The notes beneath the pieces are model-generated. The model was not told the DNA's origin and did not search any database. It worked only from the letters and a program-made list of their open reading frames with translations. Position numbers and translations under genes: made by a program. DNA of 64,000 nucleotides, from NCBI GenBank assembly GCA_027625915.1, contig JANTQA010000060.1, forward strand, positions 3,162,001-3,226,000, read 5' to 3'. This document shows, piece by piece, positions 35,585 to 47,869 of this stretch. Each line of letters begins with the position of its first letter. Position 1 is the stretch's first letter. Source of the stretch: Anaeramoeba flamelloides (Eukaryota; Metamonada; Anaeramoebidae).

Positions 35585-36130
35585 TAAAACTCAATCTTCC
35601 AAAAAAGTATTTAAACATCTAAAATCATTAAATATCAGTTATTAATTCTTGATAATAATTCAATTTGTTTGTTAGTATTTTATTACATAAATAAAAGATT
35701 TTAATTTTTCTGATCTCGATTTTATCTGATATTTTTTTCTAGTGAAAATTAGTGTTTATTATTTTCTTTTTGATTGAAAAAACCCTTTTCATAACTTCTT
35801 TAATCACAACACATTTTTAAATACAATTAAAAGTCTATAACTGCATTTTATTATTTAAAAAATCATTTGTTCCCTTTCCATATTTCCAGTTTCTTATTGA
35901 AATTAACCTTACATTGTTTTCTCCAAAAAAGTCCAATTTTTTTTTTCATTTTTTGGAAATATTTCATCTAACATAATTAGAAATAAACACCATATTCATT
36001 GATTCAATTGGTATTAATATTAAACCTAATTAGGTGTTTTCAATTAATGAATACCACCACTAACAAAGATAATTGTTTATGAAATGTAAAAAAAATTCCA
36101 CCCTTTTTTGGAAATACCTTAAAAGCTATC
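35585..36130 (+). repeat. Dispersed repeat H copy 2
   Basis: Same order and orientation as 17560-18110 (see that entry), with about three quarters of bases matching by eye. Confidence 0.75.
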
Positions 36131-36557
36131 TTTTTATCTTATTATTTACAATTGCTTTTCTTAATATGATAATGTTATTATTATTTCCTGGAAAATAATT
36201 ACAAAAAAAGTAATTTGATGATAAAAAAAAAAAAAACATGAAAAAAAAATGTCTAAAATAATCATCATTGTATACAGTTAAAATGTATGTATGTATATAT
36301 ATTTATTATGTTTAGCCATTAATGTTAGAATTTTTTAATAAAAAATTTCATTTTCAAAAAAATACTAACATTGCTATGGTTTTTTTATTAAATAATTAAA
36401 TTATCTTAAATTAAATGATAAAAAAAAAATCACAAGAATACAAAAAAGAATTTATAGTTTTCTTCAAAATATGATAAATTAATATAGTATTTTTTTGGCA
36501 GATATAAACAGAAAATAAAAATATTTTGGTGATTTAAAATTGTAAATATAAAGCATT

Positions 36558-36780
36558 TTAATGAAGAATTGTTTCATTTTTTGGATTAATAATTTCCGTT
36601 TCTGTATTATTTTGATTTGTATTTAGCTGTTGATTTGAAATTGATGATAAATTCTCAAAGTCGGGTATTAAAATTGAAATTGGTGTTGTCGGTGTTGTTG
36701 GTGTTGTTGGCATTGTTGGTGTTTGTTTTTTTTTCATGTTGTTGCCATTGCTATTGTTAATATTGTTTATATCCTTATCC

Positions 36781-36825
<45 letters not shown>

Positions 36826-39576
36826 CTCTTATTCTTATTATCATAACTGCTTTTTATATTAAGATTGATATTTCTTAGGTTTGTCAAATTTTTATTCTTA
36901 TTATTCATCATTTTGGTGTTGTTCAAGTTTGCTAAATTAATATTATTTGTGTTTAAACTATTGTTGTTGATTGAATTTATTATATTTTCATTTTTTGCAT
37001 TTTTATTAGGATTGGTTTGATTTTTTGAAGAGGTGTTATTTTGATTTAAATTCAAAAAATTCAGATCGATCGTATTGATGAGAGGTTTATTTTTTTGGGT
37101 ATTATGGGAATTGAAATCTTGCATCGAGCTTGAATTTTGATTTTTCGGTACGTTGAGAATATTTTTGATGTTATTTGTTTTTGATAAATTTAATTGGTTG
37201 TCTGATTGGAATTTTGAAAAAACATTAAAATTTTTTACAACACTTTCCTTTGGATCTAAAGTGTGCTTATTTTTATTTGTTGGATATAGATCTTGTAATA
37301 AAGATTTTTCTGTTATATTTTTAATTTGAAATTGTAAGTAGACCATGCCTTTATTCGTGTTTACTTTGCGTACTACATTTATTGATTGAGGTGATTGATT
37401 AGAATTCTTTTGCAAAAATTTTTCAATCAATCTTTGAAGAAATTTTGATATAGACACTTTAAATCCAGAATTGATTGACAATTTTTTTGTTAATTTTTCA
37501 GCTTCCGTAACTGAATTGAATTTTTTGAGCTCAATTTGATGAGTTGTTTCTTTTTTTCTTTCTTGAAACTGAATTGATACTTTAATAATTAAAAGTGTGC
37601 TTTGTAATGACAATGGTAATTTTGTTATATTTGGGTTCGTTGTTAAAGTATTATTATTAAGTGTTGTTTTATTGTTTTGGTTGCTATTTTCCTGTTTAGT
37701 TATCTGAGTTTCTATTGTTTCTTCATTTTCTTTGTTTTCAGAGATTCCAGATTCAGACTCAGAATTGGATTCAAAATATTTTTTAGTTTCAGTATCAGTA
37801 TCAGTACTTGTTTCTGTGCCTGTACCTGTGCCCGTGCCTGTAATTGTTGCTGTTTCAGAATCAGAATATGTTATGTGTGTTTCAGATTCAAGTTTGAAAA
37901 GAGTTTCAGTTTTTTGAATAAAGTCCTTTAGAAATTTACAATTTAATAATTCTTTAACACTCGGCCGTTGTTTTACTGGTGCAATACAAGAAAAAATGAA
38001 TTTTTTCATTTTTTTATCCTTGACTTCCTTTAATTCTTTTGGTGGGACACCCTATTAAAAAAAAAATTGAAAAATAATTGTTTGATGAAAAGTTTAGTTT
38101 TTCCAACAATAAGGAATTTACCACTTACGAAAAAAAGTGAAACAGTAAAAAAATTCCAACACTGCTTTTAGTTGGGAACCTTAATAGAACCTGAAAAAGA
38201 AAAGTAAAATCAATTAAAAGAAGAAACAAATTAACTTTTAATAATAATTCATTATATTATTTTCAATCAAATTCAACAAATACACAATTTTTACCTACTT
38301 TCTTATCAAAACACAATGATTGGTTTTGGAGATGTCAAAAATAGTCAAATTTAATTCAACTAATTTTTTAATGAAGAGATCAATCAAAGAAAAACCCGGA
38401 CCAAAAAGATAGTATTAAAAAAAACTGTTATTCTGTTGAAATCTCCATTTTGTTTTGTTTCATTGATTTTTTTCTTTTATTAATTGATCTTACTTTTCCA
38501 TTTCGGTTTCTGTTAAGGTTTCCAAGATTAAAAATCGTGGTTGGTCTTTTTTTCCCTGTTTCACTTTTTTTTACAAAATGGTTCTTTCAATTTTTATATT
38601 TTCTGAAAAACGAAAAAAAAAAAAACAAAAAAAAAAAATTTTACTTTTGTAACCTTTTTAAAGATTTGACCAGCATTTTCGCATTCACTATAAGGATACT
38701 TTCCAGTTACCATTTCTAAAACACACATTCCAAATGCATAAACGTCTACTTTTTCATCATATTTTTCATCATACATTTCAGGAGCCATAAACTGTGGAGT
38801 TCCTTTTTTATTTTTTTTTTCAATATTTTTTGTTAGTTTTGGGTGTGAGTTTGAGGAATTATTAAGGATTTAAGTTGTGTTGTTTCAAAAACAAAAAGAT
38901 TTTGTTTGACATAAGAAAAAAAAAATAAAAAAAGAAAGTTTTTTAGTTTGGAATTCAACACTTGTTTGGAAGAAAAAGATTTTTTTTTTTTTTTTTTTTT
39001 GTCAATCAACATACCAATCATACTACTAACATAATCTGTTTCTTTCACTGTTGACAGGCCTAAATCCCCTATTTTCACGTTCCCAGTTTTCCCGTCAACA
39101 AAAATATTATCGCATTTAATGTCTCTGTGGATAATGGGAGGCTTGTGGCTGTGGAGATGATCGAGCCCTTCCAAGATTTGCACACACCATTTTTTAATTA
39201 CAGTGGTCCCAAGTTCTCCTGCTTTGCTCACATACTCTCGCAAAGTGCCCGAAGTCATTAGTTCTGTGATGAAAACAATGAAATTCTTTTCTTCATCAAA
39301 CCAGCAGCTCATCAAATCAATGATGCGGTGGTTTCGGATTTCAATCAGCAAGTTAATTTCACGAAGCAATTTGTCGCCTGTCTGGCCAACTAATTTGCCA
39401 ACTTTAATCTGGTTCCAAGCTACAACCTTGCCCTCTTCTGTGTCGTGTGCGTAATAAACAGTTTTATAAGCACCCTTTCCAAGCACCTTTGAGTGGCGGT
39501 CATAGTTTTTGTAGTGCTCGACTGGCCTTGACTCATCAGAATTCTGTTTTGGTGAATTTGTTAATGTTTTGCTCAT
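36558..39576 (-). CDS. WNK-family protein kinase, three exons
   Basis: Exons are 39576-39015, 38802-38645 and 38051-36558 (phases 1 then 0), giving 737 residues. The joins read [14 protein letters not shown] and KKVTK|GVPPKEL. WNK signature: the usual beta-3 lysine is absent (VAWNQ, N55) and the catalytic lysine sits in the glycine loop ([10 protein letters not shown]38). HRDIKCDN is at 150-157 and DLG at 171-173. The activation-loop serines (184/185), [21 protein letters not shown] and [16 protein letters not shown] match animal and plant WNKs. These Ser/Thr kinases act on OSR1/SPAK-like kinases in ion and volume control. The C-terminal 470 residues are low complexity: Thr/Glu repeats, an Asn run and TTPTTP repeats. 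One ordered block, [13 protein letters not shown] onward, may be the PF2-like autoinhibitory domain. Intron 2 carries a MITE. Confidence 0.93.
38118..38586. mobile_element. MITE family C copy 1, in WNK intron 2
   Basis: Its left arm has CGAAAAAAAGTGAAACAG and its right arm CCCTGTTTCACTTTTTTTTA. The interior (GGTTTTGGAGATGTCAAAAA, CCATTATATTATTTTCAAT-like blocks) matches the copies at 47243 and 48229. It accounts for most of the 593-bp intron; the splice sites lie just outside it. Confidence 0.8.
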
Positions 39577-42145
39577 AAAAAGAATTGGTTGTTTGTAATT
39601 TGTTTCGATCCTTAAAGATTTAAAATGTAACTGTAAAGAACTTTAATTTCAGAGTGGATTTTTATAAAGAAAAATTGTTAAAAAATCAATGAAAAAGTTT
39701 TTGAAAAAAATAAATATTTTTACTTTTTCAATCTTGAGAACAAATCTCTGACTTTCTCCTCACTTTTCAGTTTAGAAACCGTTTTTGTTTTTAATGATTT
39801 TTGGTCTTAACAAAGTTTGTAGAGTATTTCAAGAGTTTGAACGACTCTAAGATTGTTAAAAGTCAGAAGATTTGTTATTGTGAATTTCATTTGTTGACAT
39901 ATTTCGTGTCCATTAAAAGGAGACTGAGTGGGTATTAAATTCAATAATTCCTTATTTTATCACTTAAAAAAAAATTTTGACTTTTTTGTTTGAAAAAAGT
40001 TTCTTTTTACAAAATTAATATGTTAAAAGTTTTTTTAAGGGCATACTGAATACTAGTGAGAAACCAAAAATGAAAGTAAGCTGCTGTTGCATGTAAAAAG
40101 TATTTGTTCACCATGATTTATCAGTCTCAAAAAATTAAGATTAGTACAAGTTCATAAATGTTGATCACACCAATTAAAAATGATCTATATATTAGTAAAA
40201 AAAATTCAAGAATTTTAAAAAAAAATATGTGCTTTTAGACGAATTTTTAGGATGATTTATCAATCAAAAGACTTTAAAGTTAAAAAATATCATTCTTAAA
40301 ATTGATTCAAAATCTAGTTTAGTTGATAAAAAAATTTGATTTTTTTTAGAATATATTAAATAACAATCTCTGAAGACAATTTTTAGAAATTATTTTGAAA
40401 TATTGGTAAATATTCAAAATAAAGTTAGTTCAATGGAATGGAAATAAAATTATTAAACCTTCATTTTTTTTATTTTAAAATTTTTCAAAAACCCAATTTT
40501 TATTTTTTATACTTTTTACTTTATCCAAATTTACTTTTTTAAGTTTCTCTACAGTTTGTTTTTTTATCCAAATTTAGATTTTTATTTTTATTTTTTTTAT
40601 TTTTATTTTTTTTGGGGTGGATTGGTAATTGGGAATAAAAAAAATCATTATAAGATTGGTTAAACATATTAATGGATGGGCCTTAAACAAAATGAAGATA
40701 TACATTATTAGCTTTTAAACAAATTTAAGTTAAGATCTGTAGAGAATTGATTATAACTGTGGTGATTTGAAATATTTTAGTGAACTGGATTTTGACTTTA
40801 GAATCTGTCTGATCTACAAATTTGTACTTAGTTTGATTTTTGATTTTGAATCTGTTTCTTGTGCTGAATTTTGTGAAAACAGGAATTGGAAACTTGCAAA
40901 AAAAAAAAAGGAAATCAACAAAAGTATATTTAGAAAGTATATATATATATATTCTTAAAAACTCACTAGCTAAAAAAATTACCCGAATAATAAAATTCTG
41001 ATACAAAACTTATTAGAGTTATAATATTTCATTTCATCAATAATAATTCAAATATTTGATACTAACTGTTACAAATAATTTTTGATAACTATCCAATTTT
41101 CTAAAAAAAAATAATAAAAAAGGGTTGAATCATTCAAAATAGTGGAACCAAAAAAAAAAAATGTATTTGTTACTTTTTGTTTTTTTTTTTATTCTTCTAT
41201 ATCCCCCTTTTTTCTTTCTCTCTCTCTTTTATTCTTTCGTATTTTTATTTCTTACTTTTCTTTCTCTTTTTCTGATTCGAATTTTTTGAAAAATAAAAAA
41301 TCTTTTTTTTTTTTTATTTTAAAACAAAACTTTTTCCAGGTCTTAAAATCAAACATAAATTTATAGTTATGATATATACAATCATAATAAATTGAGTATT
41401 TAAGAAAAATGGAGGTAATTTTTGAATCACATCTCTTCAATATAAAAATAAAGTAAAAAAAAAAAAAAGTTGAAGGTATTTATTAATACTAAAGCTACAT
41501 TTGGAGATAGTTTTTAGAAAGATAAGAATACAATTTCAAATCTTTAGAATGATTTTCAGCTTTTAAATTAGTTTTGAAATCTATATTTTGTTTGAAAAGC
41601 TAGTATTTTATAAACTTAATCAAGAATTGTTAATTGATGAGATCTTCTTTGGACATTGCTTTACTCAATGAATTTCGAGAAACTTTTGAACTATATTGGA
41701 TAAATGCGATTTACATTCAAAATCAACATTTTTTAAGTGTATATTGCTCCATGGTAGTCCATATTCCCAAAAATATTTTTTTTTTTAAAAAAAAAAAGGT
41801 AAAACCTAACAAGATAAAAATTATCAATTTTTATTAATATTATTTTACTAAAATTTTGTGAATAATATGGGTATGTTTTTTCTTTATTTATATCATTAGT
41901 GAAGTATAAATTATACTCAAAGTGTTCTTTTATTTCAAGTTCCTTAAAGTTAATTGGGGTCTAAAATCCTAATTATCATAATTTTCAAGGAAATACATAG
42001 CTAAACTTCTATTATGTTTAAAAAAGTAAAAAATGAAAACAAAAAATTGAAAAGCAAAAAATTAAAAGAAATTTAAAAGAATTTTTAAAAGGGTTGATTT
42101 GAAGCAATTGGAAAAAAAATCAAATATATATATATATATATATAT
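39577..42145. other. Non-coding stretch upstream of the kinase gene
   Basis: Holds a diverged repeat L copy at about 39990-40440. A + strand open frame at 41634-41837 (MMRSSLDIALLNEFRETFELYW...) ends in a lysine run before a GTAAAA; it could be an exon but has no support beyond its length. Confidence 0.5.
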
Positions 42146-42675
42146 ATAAACTAAATTCCAAAATTTTGGACACGGTTTAAAAGGTTGGAAGACTAGCAAT
42201 ACTCCGCTTTACATTGAATTTGGAAATAATTTTGATTTTTCAAACCCTTTCATTTTTTTTTTTTTTTTTTTGTTTTCATTTCCTTTTTTCCTGTTACGTA
42301 ATATATTTCCTTCGATCTGGAAATTTTTTACGATGGTTGATAGAAGGTTAATATCGAGTTTGTTAAATAGAAAAATCAAATATAATCGGTCGATGGTATC
42401 TAATCATTAGATCGATCAAAAATTGTTGGTGAAATTTCAACAAATTTACTAAAATTTTTTTTTTTTTGCTCGTTTCATTATATCGGATACATCAATTGAT
42501 ATTTTTTCCTTTTATAATTTTTTTCTTTTATTTGGATTAAAATGATTACTTATAAAAACAATAATACTGGGTAAGTTAAATGTTGTTTTATATTAATTTT
42601 GAAAAATATAATAAATTGGGTTATTTTTTGCCTATTTTTGATTTTTGGTGTGTCCAAATTTTTGGAATGGGATTA
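42146..42675. mobile_element. Tc1/mariner-like MITE, family E copy 2
   Basis: Ends ATTCCAAAATTTTGGACACG and GTGTGTCCAAATTTTTGGAA are inverted repeats. It is the full-length, uninterrupted sister of 14766-15492, in the opposite orientation. An (AT)n run abuts its left end. Confidence 0.85.
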
Positions 42676-43135
42676 TATTTACATTGATCAAGAATACTCA
42701 AAATAATATCCAAAATACTTTTGGTTAATTTAATTTAATTTTGATAATTGATCATGAATGTTCACATGGGGATCATTGTTAAGTTGTTGTAATTTCTTTC
42801 TCTTTTTTTTTTTTTTTGATCTTATTTGCTTTTTCGTTGTTATTTGTTAAAGTTGTTTATACTTCGGTGTTTCAGTGTCTCTTTATAAGGAAATAACCTC
42901 TTGATCTTTTTACTCTGTAACTCCTATTCATAATATAAAGAATATTCAACCAGGGGAAAAATGAAAAAGAAATACAAAATTGGTATTTTATTTATATCAT
43001 TTCTAAGGTTTGCTGTTAGATATTAAAAAATTGGAGAAAAATTATCTTTAATAGCCTAATTGTTAATTGTGTAACTTTACTGAAAAGTTTGAAAAGATAT
43101 TATTATCATCTCAAAGAAATTTTAAAAATTACATA

Positions 43136-43665
43136 TAACCCATTTCCCCAGTAACTTTTCCGTTTTGAAATGCTGAATTACATGTTTTTAACGAATTTAG
43201 ATTGATATTAGAAGGACAAATTAGTTTGAAAATTTCAAAATTGAAATTATTTTTTCTCATTTTTGATTTTTACTTTACTCTATTTTTTTTTTTACTATTA
43301 ATTCATATGTTTATATATTTTTTTATTTTAAGGTTGAGGGTCAAATGGTAAAAAATTATTATTTTAATGTTTTTGAAAGTATAGGAATAGTTATAGAAAA
43401 TTCTTATTGATTTCTATTGAAATTTTTTTCGCTATTATCGGTGATCAAAATGAAAATTGTATTTTTTCACAATAACTGCCAGAATTTGAGTTTTACCAAT
43501 TTTTAAGAAAATATTTTGATTGATTATATTTACTTCAGACGGATATCAACTATTATTTGATATCTATTATTCAACTCATTTATTTGTGTTCTTCAAAGGT
43601 AAAATAAAAAAATAAATAATATTTCGAAGAAAATAATTGACATTTTTGAAAGAAAAAAGGTCTAA
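43136..43665. repeat. Dispersed repeat F copy 3, diverged
   Basis: Shares CTGAATTACATGTTT, AGATTGATATTAGAAG, ATTTCAAAATTGAAAT and later blocks in order with the 9.1 kb and 24.4 kb copies. The GC-rich ends are lost. Confidence 0.65.
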
Positions 43666-43886
43666 TAATGCCCAATCTTATAAGGTGTTTCCAAAAAGGT
43701 ATTTTATTTTTTTTGAAATTTCATAAAAAAATATCTTTTTTTTCTGAGATTTCCCTTCATAAGAAAATATTAAAAAAATCTGGATATCTGAATTAAAAAA
43801 AAATAATAAATCTAATATTTTAAAAAATAATAATATTATTAATATTAATACAAATAAGATTCAACCTGCTTTATTACACTACACTA

Positions 43887-46688
43887 CACTACAAGGAAAA
43901 TTTTTTCAAAAAAAAATCTCTAAATTTTGTATTTTTGAAATATACTCATATAATAAACATTATTATACATAACAATTTTCAATGAGGTTTACAACTTTAA
44001 TAGATATTAATAGGAATTGAAAAAAAAATGAAATTTTTCAGTAATATTTTTTTCATTTTTAATTGTAAAATTTTTGAATTTTTTTAATTGACTTAGTAGA
44101 GAGATAATTTTCAAGTATTTTTTTAATGGTCTAAAAGGAAACATATTTTTCAATTTGAAAATAGCCCAAAATATTCCAATCAAAAGATATCGCTAAATTA
44201 AATTGAAAAACTGATTTTTTATCTGTTTTTTGGAATATTTTTTATCATTTTATTTTTTTCCATGTTTGAGTTTTTTATATACGTTCCCAGTTTTTTTCTG
44301 TAAATTACTTTAACATTTATTCGTTTTTCAATCTTAATTTTCAATCAAAAATTAATTCATTTCAACTTTTTCCAATAAAAAAATACCCTGAAAATAGGTG
44401 TTTTTTTCAAAAGTCGGTATTTTTTGAAAAGGGGGGGTATTCAGATTTTCAAGAGTTTAATAGCTATCCTATTTTTATTACATAAAATTATGATAACTTT
44501 GAAAAAATAATTTATAAAAGATGTATAACTGAAATCCAATGTATAGTTTTGGCTAACTTTAATTTTTCAGTATTTAAATTTTCCTTGTAGTGTACAAGGA
44601 AAATTTTTTCAAAAAAAATCTCTAAATTTTGTATTTTTTGAGATATACTCATATAATAAACATTATTATACATAACAATTTTCAATGAGGTTTACAACTT
44701 TAATAGATATTAATAGGAATTGAAAAAAAAATGAAATTTTTCAGTAATATTTTTTTCATTTTTAATTGTAAAATTTTTGAATTTTTTAATTGACTTAGTA
44801 GAGAGATAATTTTCAAGTATTTTTTTAATAGTCTAAAAGGAAACATATTTTTCAATTTGAAAATAGTACAAAATATTTCAATCAAAAGATATTGCTCAAT
44901 TAAATTGAAAATCTGATTTTTTATCTGTTTTTTCGAATATTTTTTATCATTTTATTTTTTTTCCATGTTTGAGTTTTTATATACGTTCCCAGTTTTTTTC
45001 TGCAAATTGCTTTAACATATATTCTTTTTTTCAATCTTAATGTTCAATCAAAAATTAATTCATTTCAACTTTTTCGAATATAAAAATACCCTGAAAATAG
45101 GTGTTTTTTTCAAAAGTCGGTATTTTTGAAAAGGGGGGTATTCAGATTTTCAAGAGTTTAATAGCTATCCTATTTTTTATTACATAAAATTATGATAACT
45201 TTGAAAAAATAATTTATAAAAGAAGTATAACTGAAATCCAATATATAGTTTAGGCTAACTTTAATTTTCGGTATTTAAATTTTCCTTGTAGTGTACAAGG
45301 AAAATTTTTTCAAAAAAAAATCTCTAAATTTTGTATTTTTCAAATACACTCATATAATAAACATTATTATACATAACAATTTTCAATGAGGTTTACAACT
45401 TTAATAGATATTAATAGGAATTGAAAAAAAAATGAAATTTTTCAGTAATATTTTTTTCATTTTTAATTGTAAAATTTTTTGAATTTTTTAATTGACTTAG
45501 TAGAGAGATAATTTTCAAGTATTTTTTTAATGGTCTAAAAGGAAACATATTTTTCAATTTGAAAATAATACAAAATATTTCAATCAAAAGATATCGCTAA
45601 ATTAAATTGAAAATCTGATTTTTTATCTGTTTTTGGAATATTTTTTATCATTTTATTTTTTTCCAGGTTTGAGTTTTTATATACGTTCCCAGTTTTTTTC
45701 TGCAAATTACTTTAACATTTATTCGTTTTTAAATCTTAATGCTCAATCAAAAATTAATTCATTTCAACTTTTTCGAATATAAAAATACCCTGAAAATAGA
45801 TGTTTTTTTCAAAAGTCGGTATTTTTGAAAAGGGGGGTATTCAGATTTTCAAGAGTTTAATAGCTATCCTATTTTTATTACATAAAATTATGATAACTTT
45901 GAAAAAATAATTTATAAAAAAAGTATAACTGAAATCCAATATATAGTTTAGGCTAACTTTAATTTTCGGTATTTAAATTTTCCTTGTAGTGTACAAGGAA
46001 AATTTTTTCAAAAAAAAATCTCTAAATTTTGTATTTTTCCAATACACTCATATAATAAACATTATTATACATAACAATTTTCAATGAGGTTTACAACTTT
46101 AATAGATATTAATAGGAACTGAAAAAAAAATGAAATTTTTCAGTAATATTTTTTTCATTTTTAATTGTAAAATTTTTTGAATTTTTTTAATTGACTTAGT
46201 AGAGAGATAATTTTCAAGTATTTTTTTAATAGTATAAAAGGAAACATCTTTTTCAATTTGAAAATAATACAAAATATTTCAATCAAAAGATATTGCTCAA
46301 TTAAATTGAAAATCTGATTTTTTATCTGTTTTTCGAATATTTTTTATCTTTTTATTTTTTTCCAGGTTTGAGTTTTTATATACGTTCCCGATTTTTTTCT
46401 GCAAATTGCTTTAACATATATTCTTTTTTAAATCTTAATGTTCAATCAAAAATTAATTCATTTCAACTTTTTCGAATATAAAAATACCCTGAAAATAGGT
46501 GTTTTTTCAAAAGTCGGTATTTTTGAAAAGGGGGGTATTCAGATTTTCAAGAGTTTAATAGCTATCCTATTTTTATTACATAAAATTATGATAACTTTGA
46601 AAAAATAATTTATAAAAAAAGTATAACTGAAATCCAATATATAGTTTAGGCTAACTTTAATTTTTGGTATTTAAATTTTCCTTGTAGT
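43887..46688. mobile_element. Four-unit tandem array of a CACTA/EnSpm-like non-autonomous element
   Basis: Units are about 43887-44592, 44593-45293, 45294-45991 and 45992-46688 (706, 701, 698 and 697 bp), over 90% alike by eye. The array starts CACTACAAGGAAAA, one base different from the maize En/Spm end CACTACAAGAAAA. Each unit ends AAATTTTCCTTGTAGT(G), its reverse complement. At each junction the end ...TTGTAGTG is followed at once by TACAAGG..., so the next unit lacks the CAC. Just before the array the sequence ACACTACACTACACTAC repeats the terminal five bases. No open frame longer than about 60 codons occurs and there is no transposase. I found no target duplication around the whole array. 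Confidence 0.85.
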
Positions 46689-47242
46689 ACAAATTGTTGA
46701 TAATTTTAAATAATTCAAACGTTTCCATGATAATTTCGAAATAACTTGGTTTGAAACCCGTTTGCTGTTGCTTAAAAATCATGTTGTAGTGAACTAATTT
46801 GTATTAAACTTATTTTGTCAAAAATTTATGTTTAGGTTAATATCTGATCAAAATCCCCAGAATTTTTTCAAGATAATAAGTATCGAAATAAAGATTAAAT
46901 CCATATAAGAAATATAGTATCGAACTAAGGATCCCCCAATTTCAATTTCTTCTTGATAGTTCAAGAAGATTGCGATAAAACTCAAAAGCTTTATTATTAA
47001 AAGTAAATCTTCATTGAAAATGAACTGTTATCACTATTTTTTATCTTTCATGATTTTATTTAATCTTTTAAAAATAAGCCTTTCTTGTTTTCGTAATTTA
47101 AATTTTAAGTCAAGATATCTTTTGATTTGGGCCTTTAGTTTTGAAACCTAACATTCAATGTTATTTTTAACAATAACCAGTTTTATTTTTGATCTTAAAT
47201 TATAACACCAAAAAATGAAAATTGTTCGGAGTCAAAATTACT
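46689..47242. other. Non-coding stretch right of the CACTA array
   Basis: Single-copy-looking AT-rich sequence; no gene or clear repeat seen. Confidence 0.5.
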
Positions 47243-47685
47243 TTACTGGTGTGGAAAAAAAGTGAAACATGGAAAAAAAGTGAAACAAGGTTTTTAATTG
47301 GGAACATTACTGAAAATGAAAAGTAAGATCAATGAAAAAAAAAATAAATAAATAAATAAATAAAGATAAAATGAAGGATTCACCACAATAACAGTTTTTT
47401 AAATACTATCTTTTAGTATGGGTTTTTTTTTGATTGATCAATTATTAAAAATTTGTTCAAAAAATTGACTATTTTTGAGATCTCCAAAACCACACCAACA
47501 ATTTCGATAAAAAAGTAGAAAACAAATTGTATTTGCTGGTTGATTGAAAATAATATAATTGGTTATTATTTGAAGTTAATTGGTTTCTTCTTTTTATTGA
47601 TTTTACTTTTCATTTTCAGTAAAGTTCCCAATTAAAAACCTTGTTTCACTTTTTTTCCATGTTTCACTTTTTTTCCACAACAGTT
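47243..47685. mobile_element. MITE family C copy 2
   Basis: Arms of about 90 bp: the left has ACTGGTGTGG then GGAAAAAAAGTGAAACA twice in tandem, then AAGGTTTTTAATTGGGAAC; the right is the reverse complement ending CCACAACAGT. The doubled 18-bp motif in each arm looks like paired transposase-binding sites. Confidence 0.88.
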
Positions 47686-47869
47686 ATCTTTAATAAGAAT
47701 TGAGTTTTTCTTAAGAACCAACAAAATAGTTCAGTTTTAATATTGAAGATTATGTTTGAAAGTCGTAATTGACCAAATAGGAATTACCATAAAAATATAC
47801 TTTTTACTCATTTTTGCCACTGGTTACACAAATATTATTTTTGATTTTTAAGGGATTAGTTTCGACCAA

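Larger units (their letters stand above)
33392..36557. other. Non-coding stretch between dehydrogenase and kinase genes
   Basis: No gene seen. It holds repeat L copy 1 (34330-34790) and repeat H copy 2 (35585-36130). The first 200 bases should contain the dehydrogenase promoter, but I see no recognisable element. Confidence 0.6.

Noticed and set aside
43887-46688. Satellite DNA or centromere-type array
   Set aside because: Only four units, with clear CACTA-type inverted ends on each unit; a transposon array explains it better.
46915-46950. ATCGAACTAAGGATCC, tRNA T-arm-like string
   Set aside because: No acceptor stem or other arms could be folded around it; no tRNA was found anywhere in the window.
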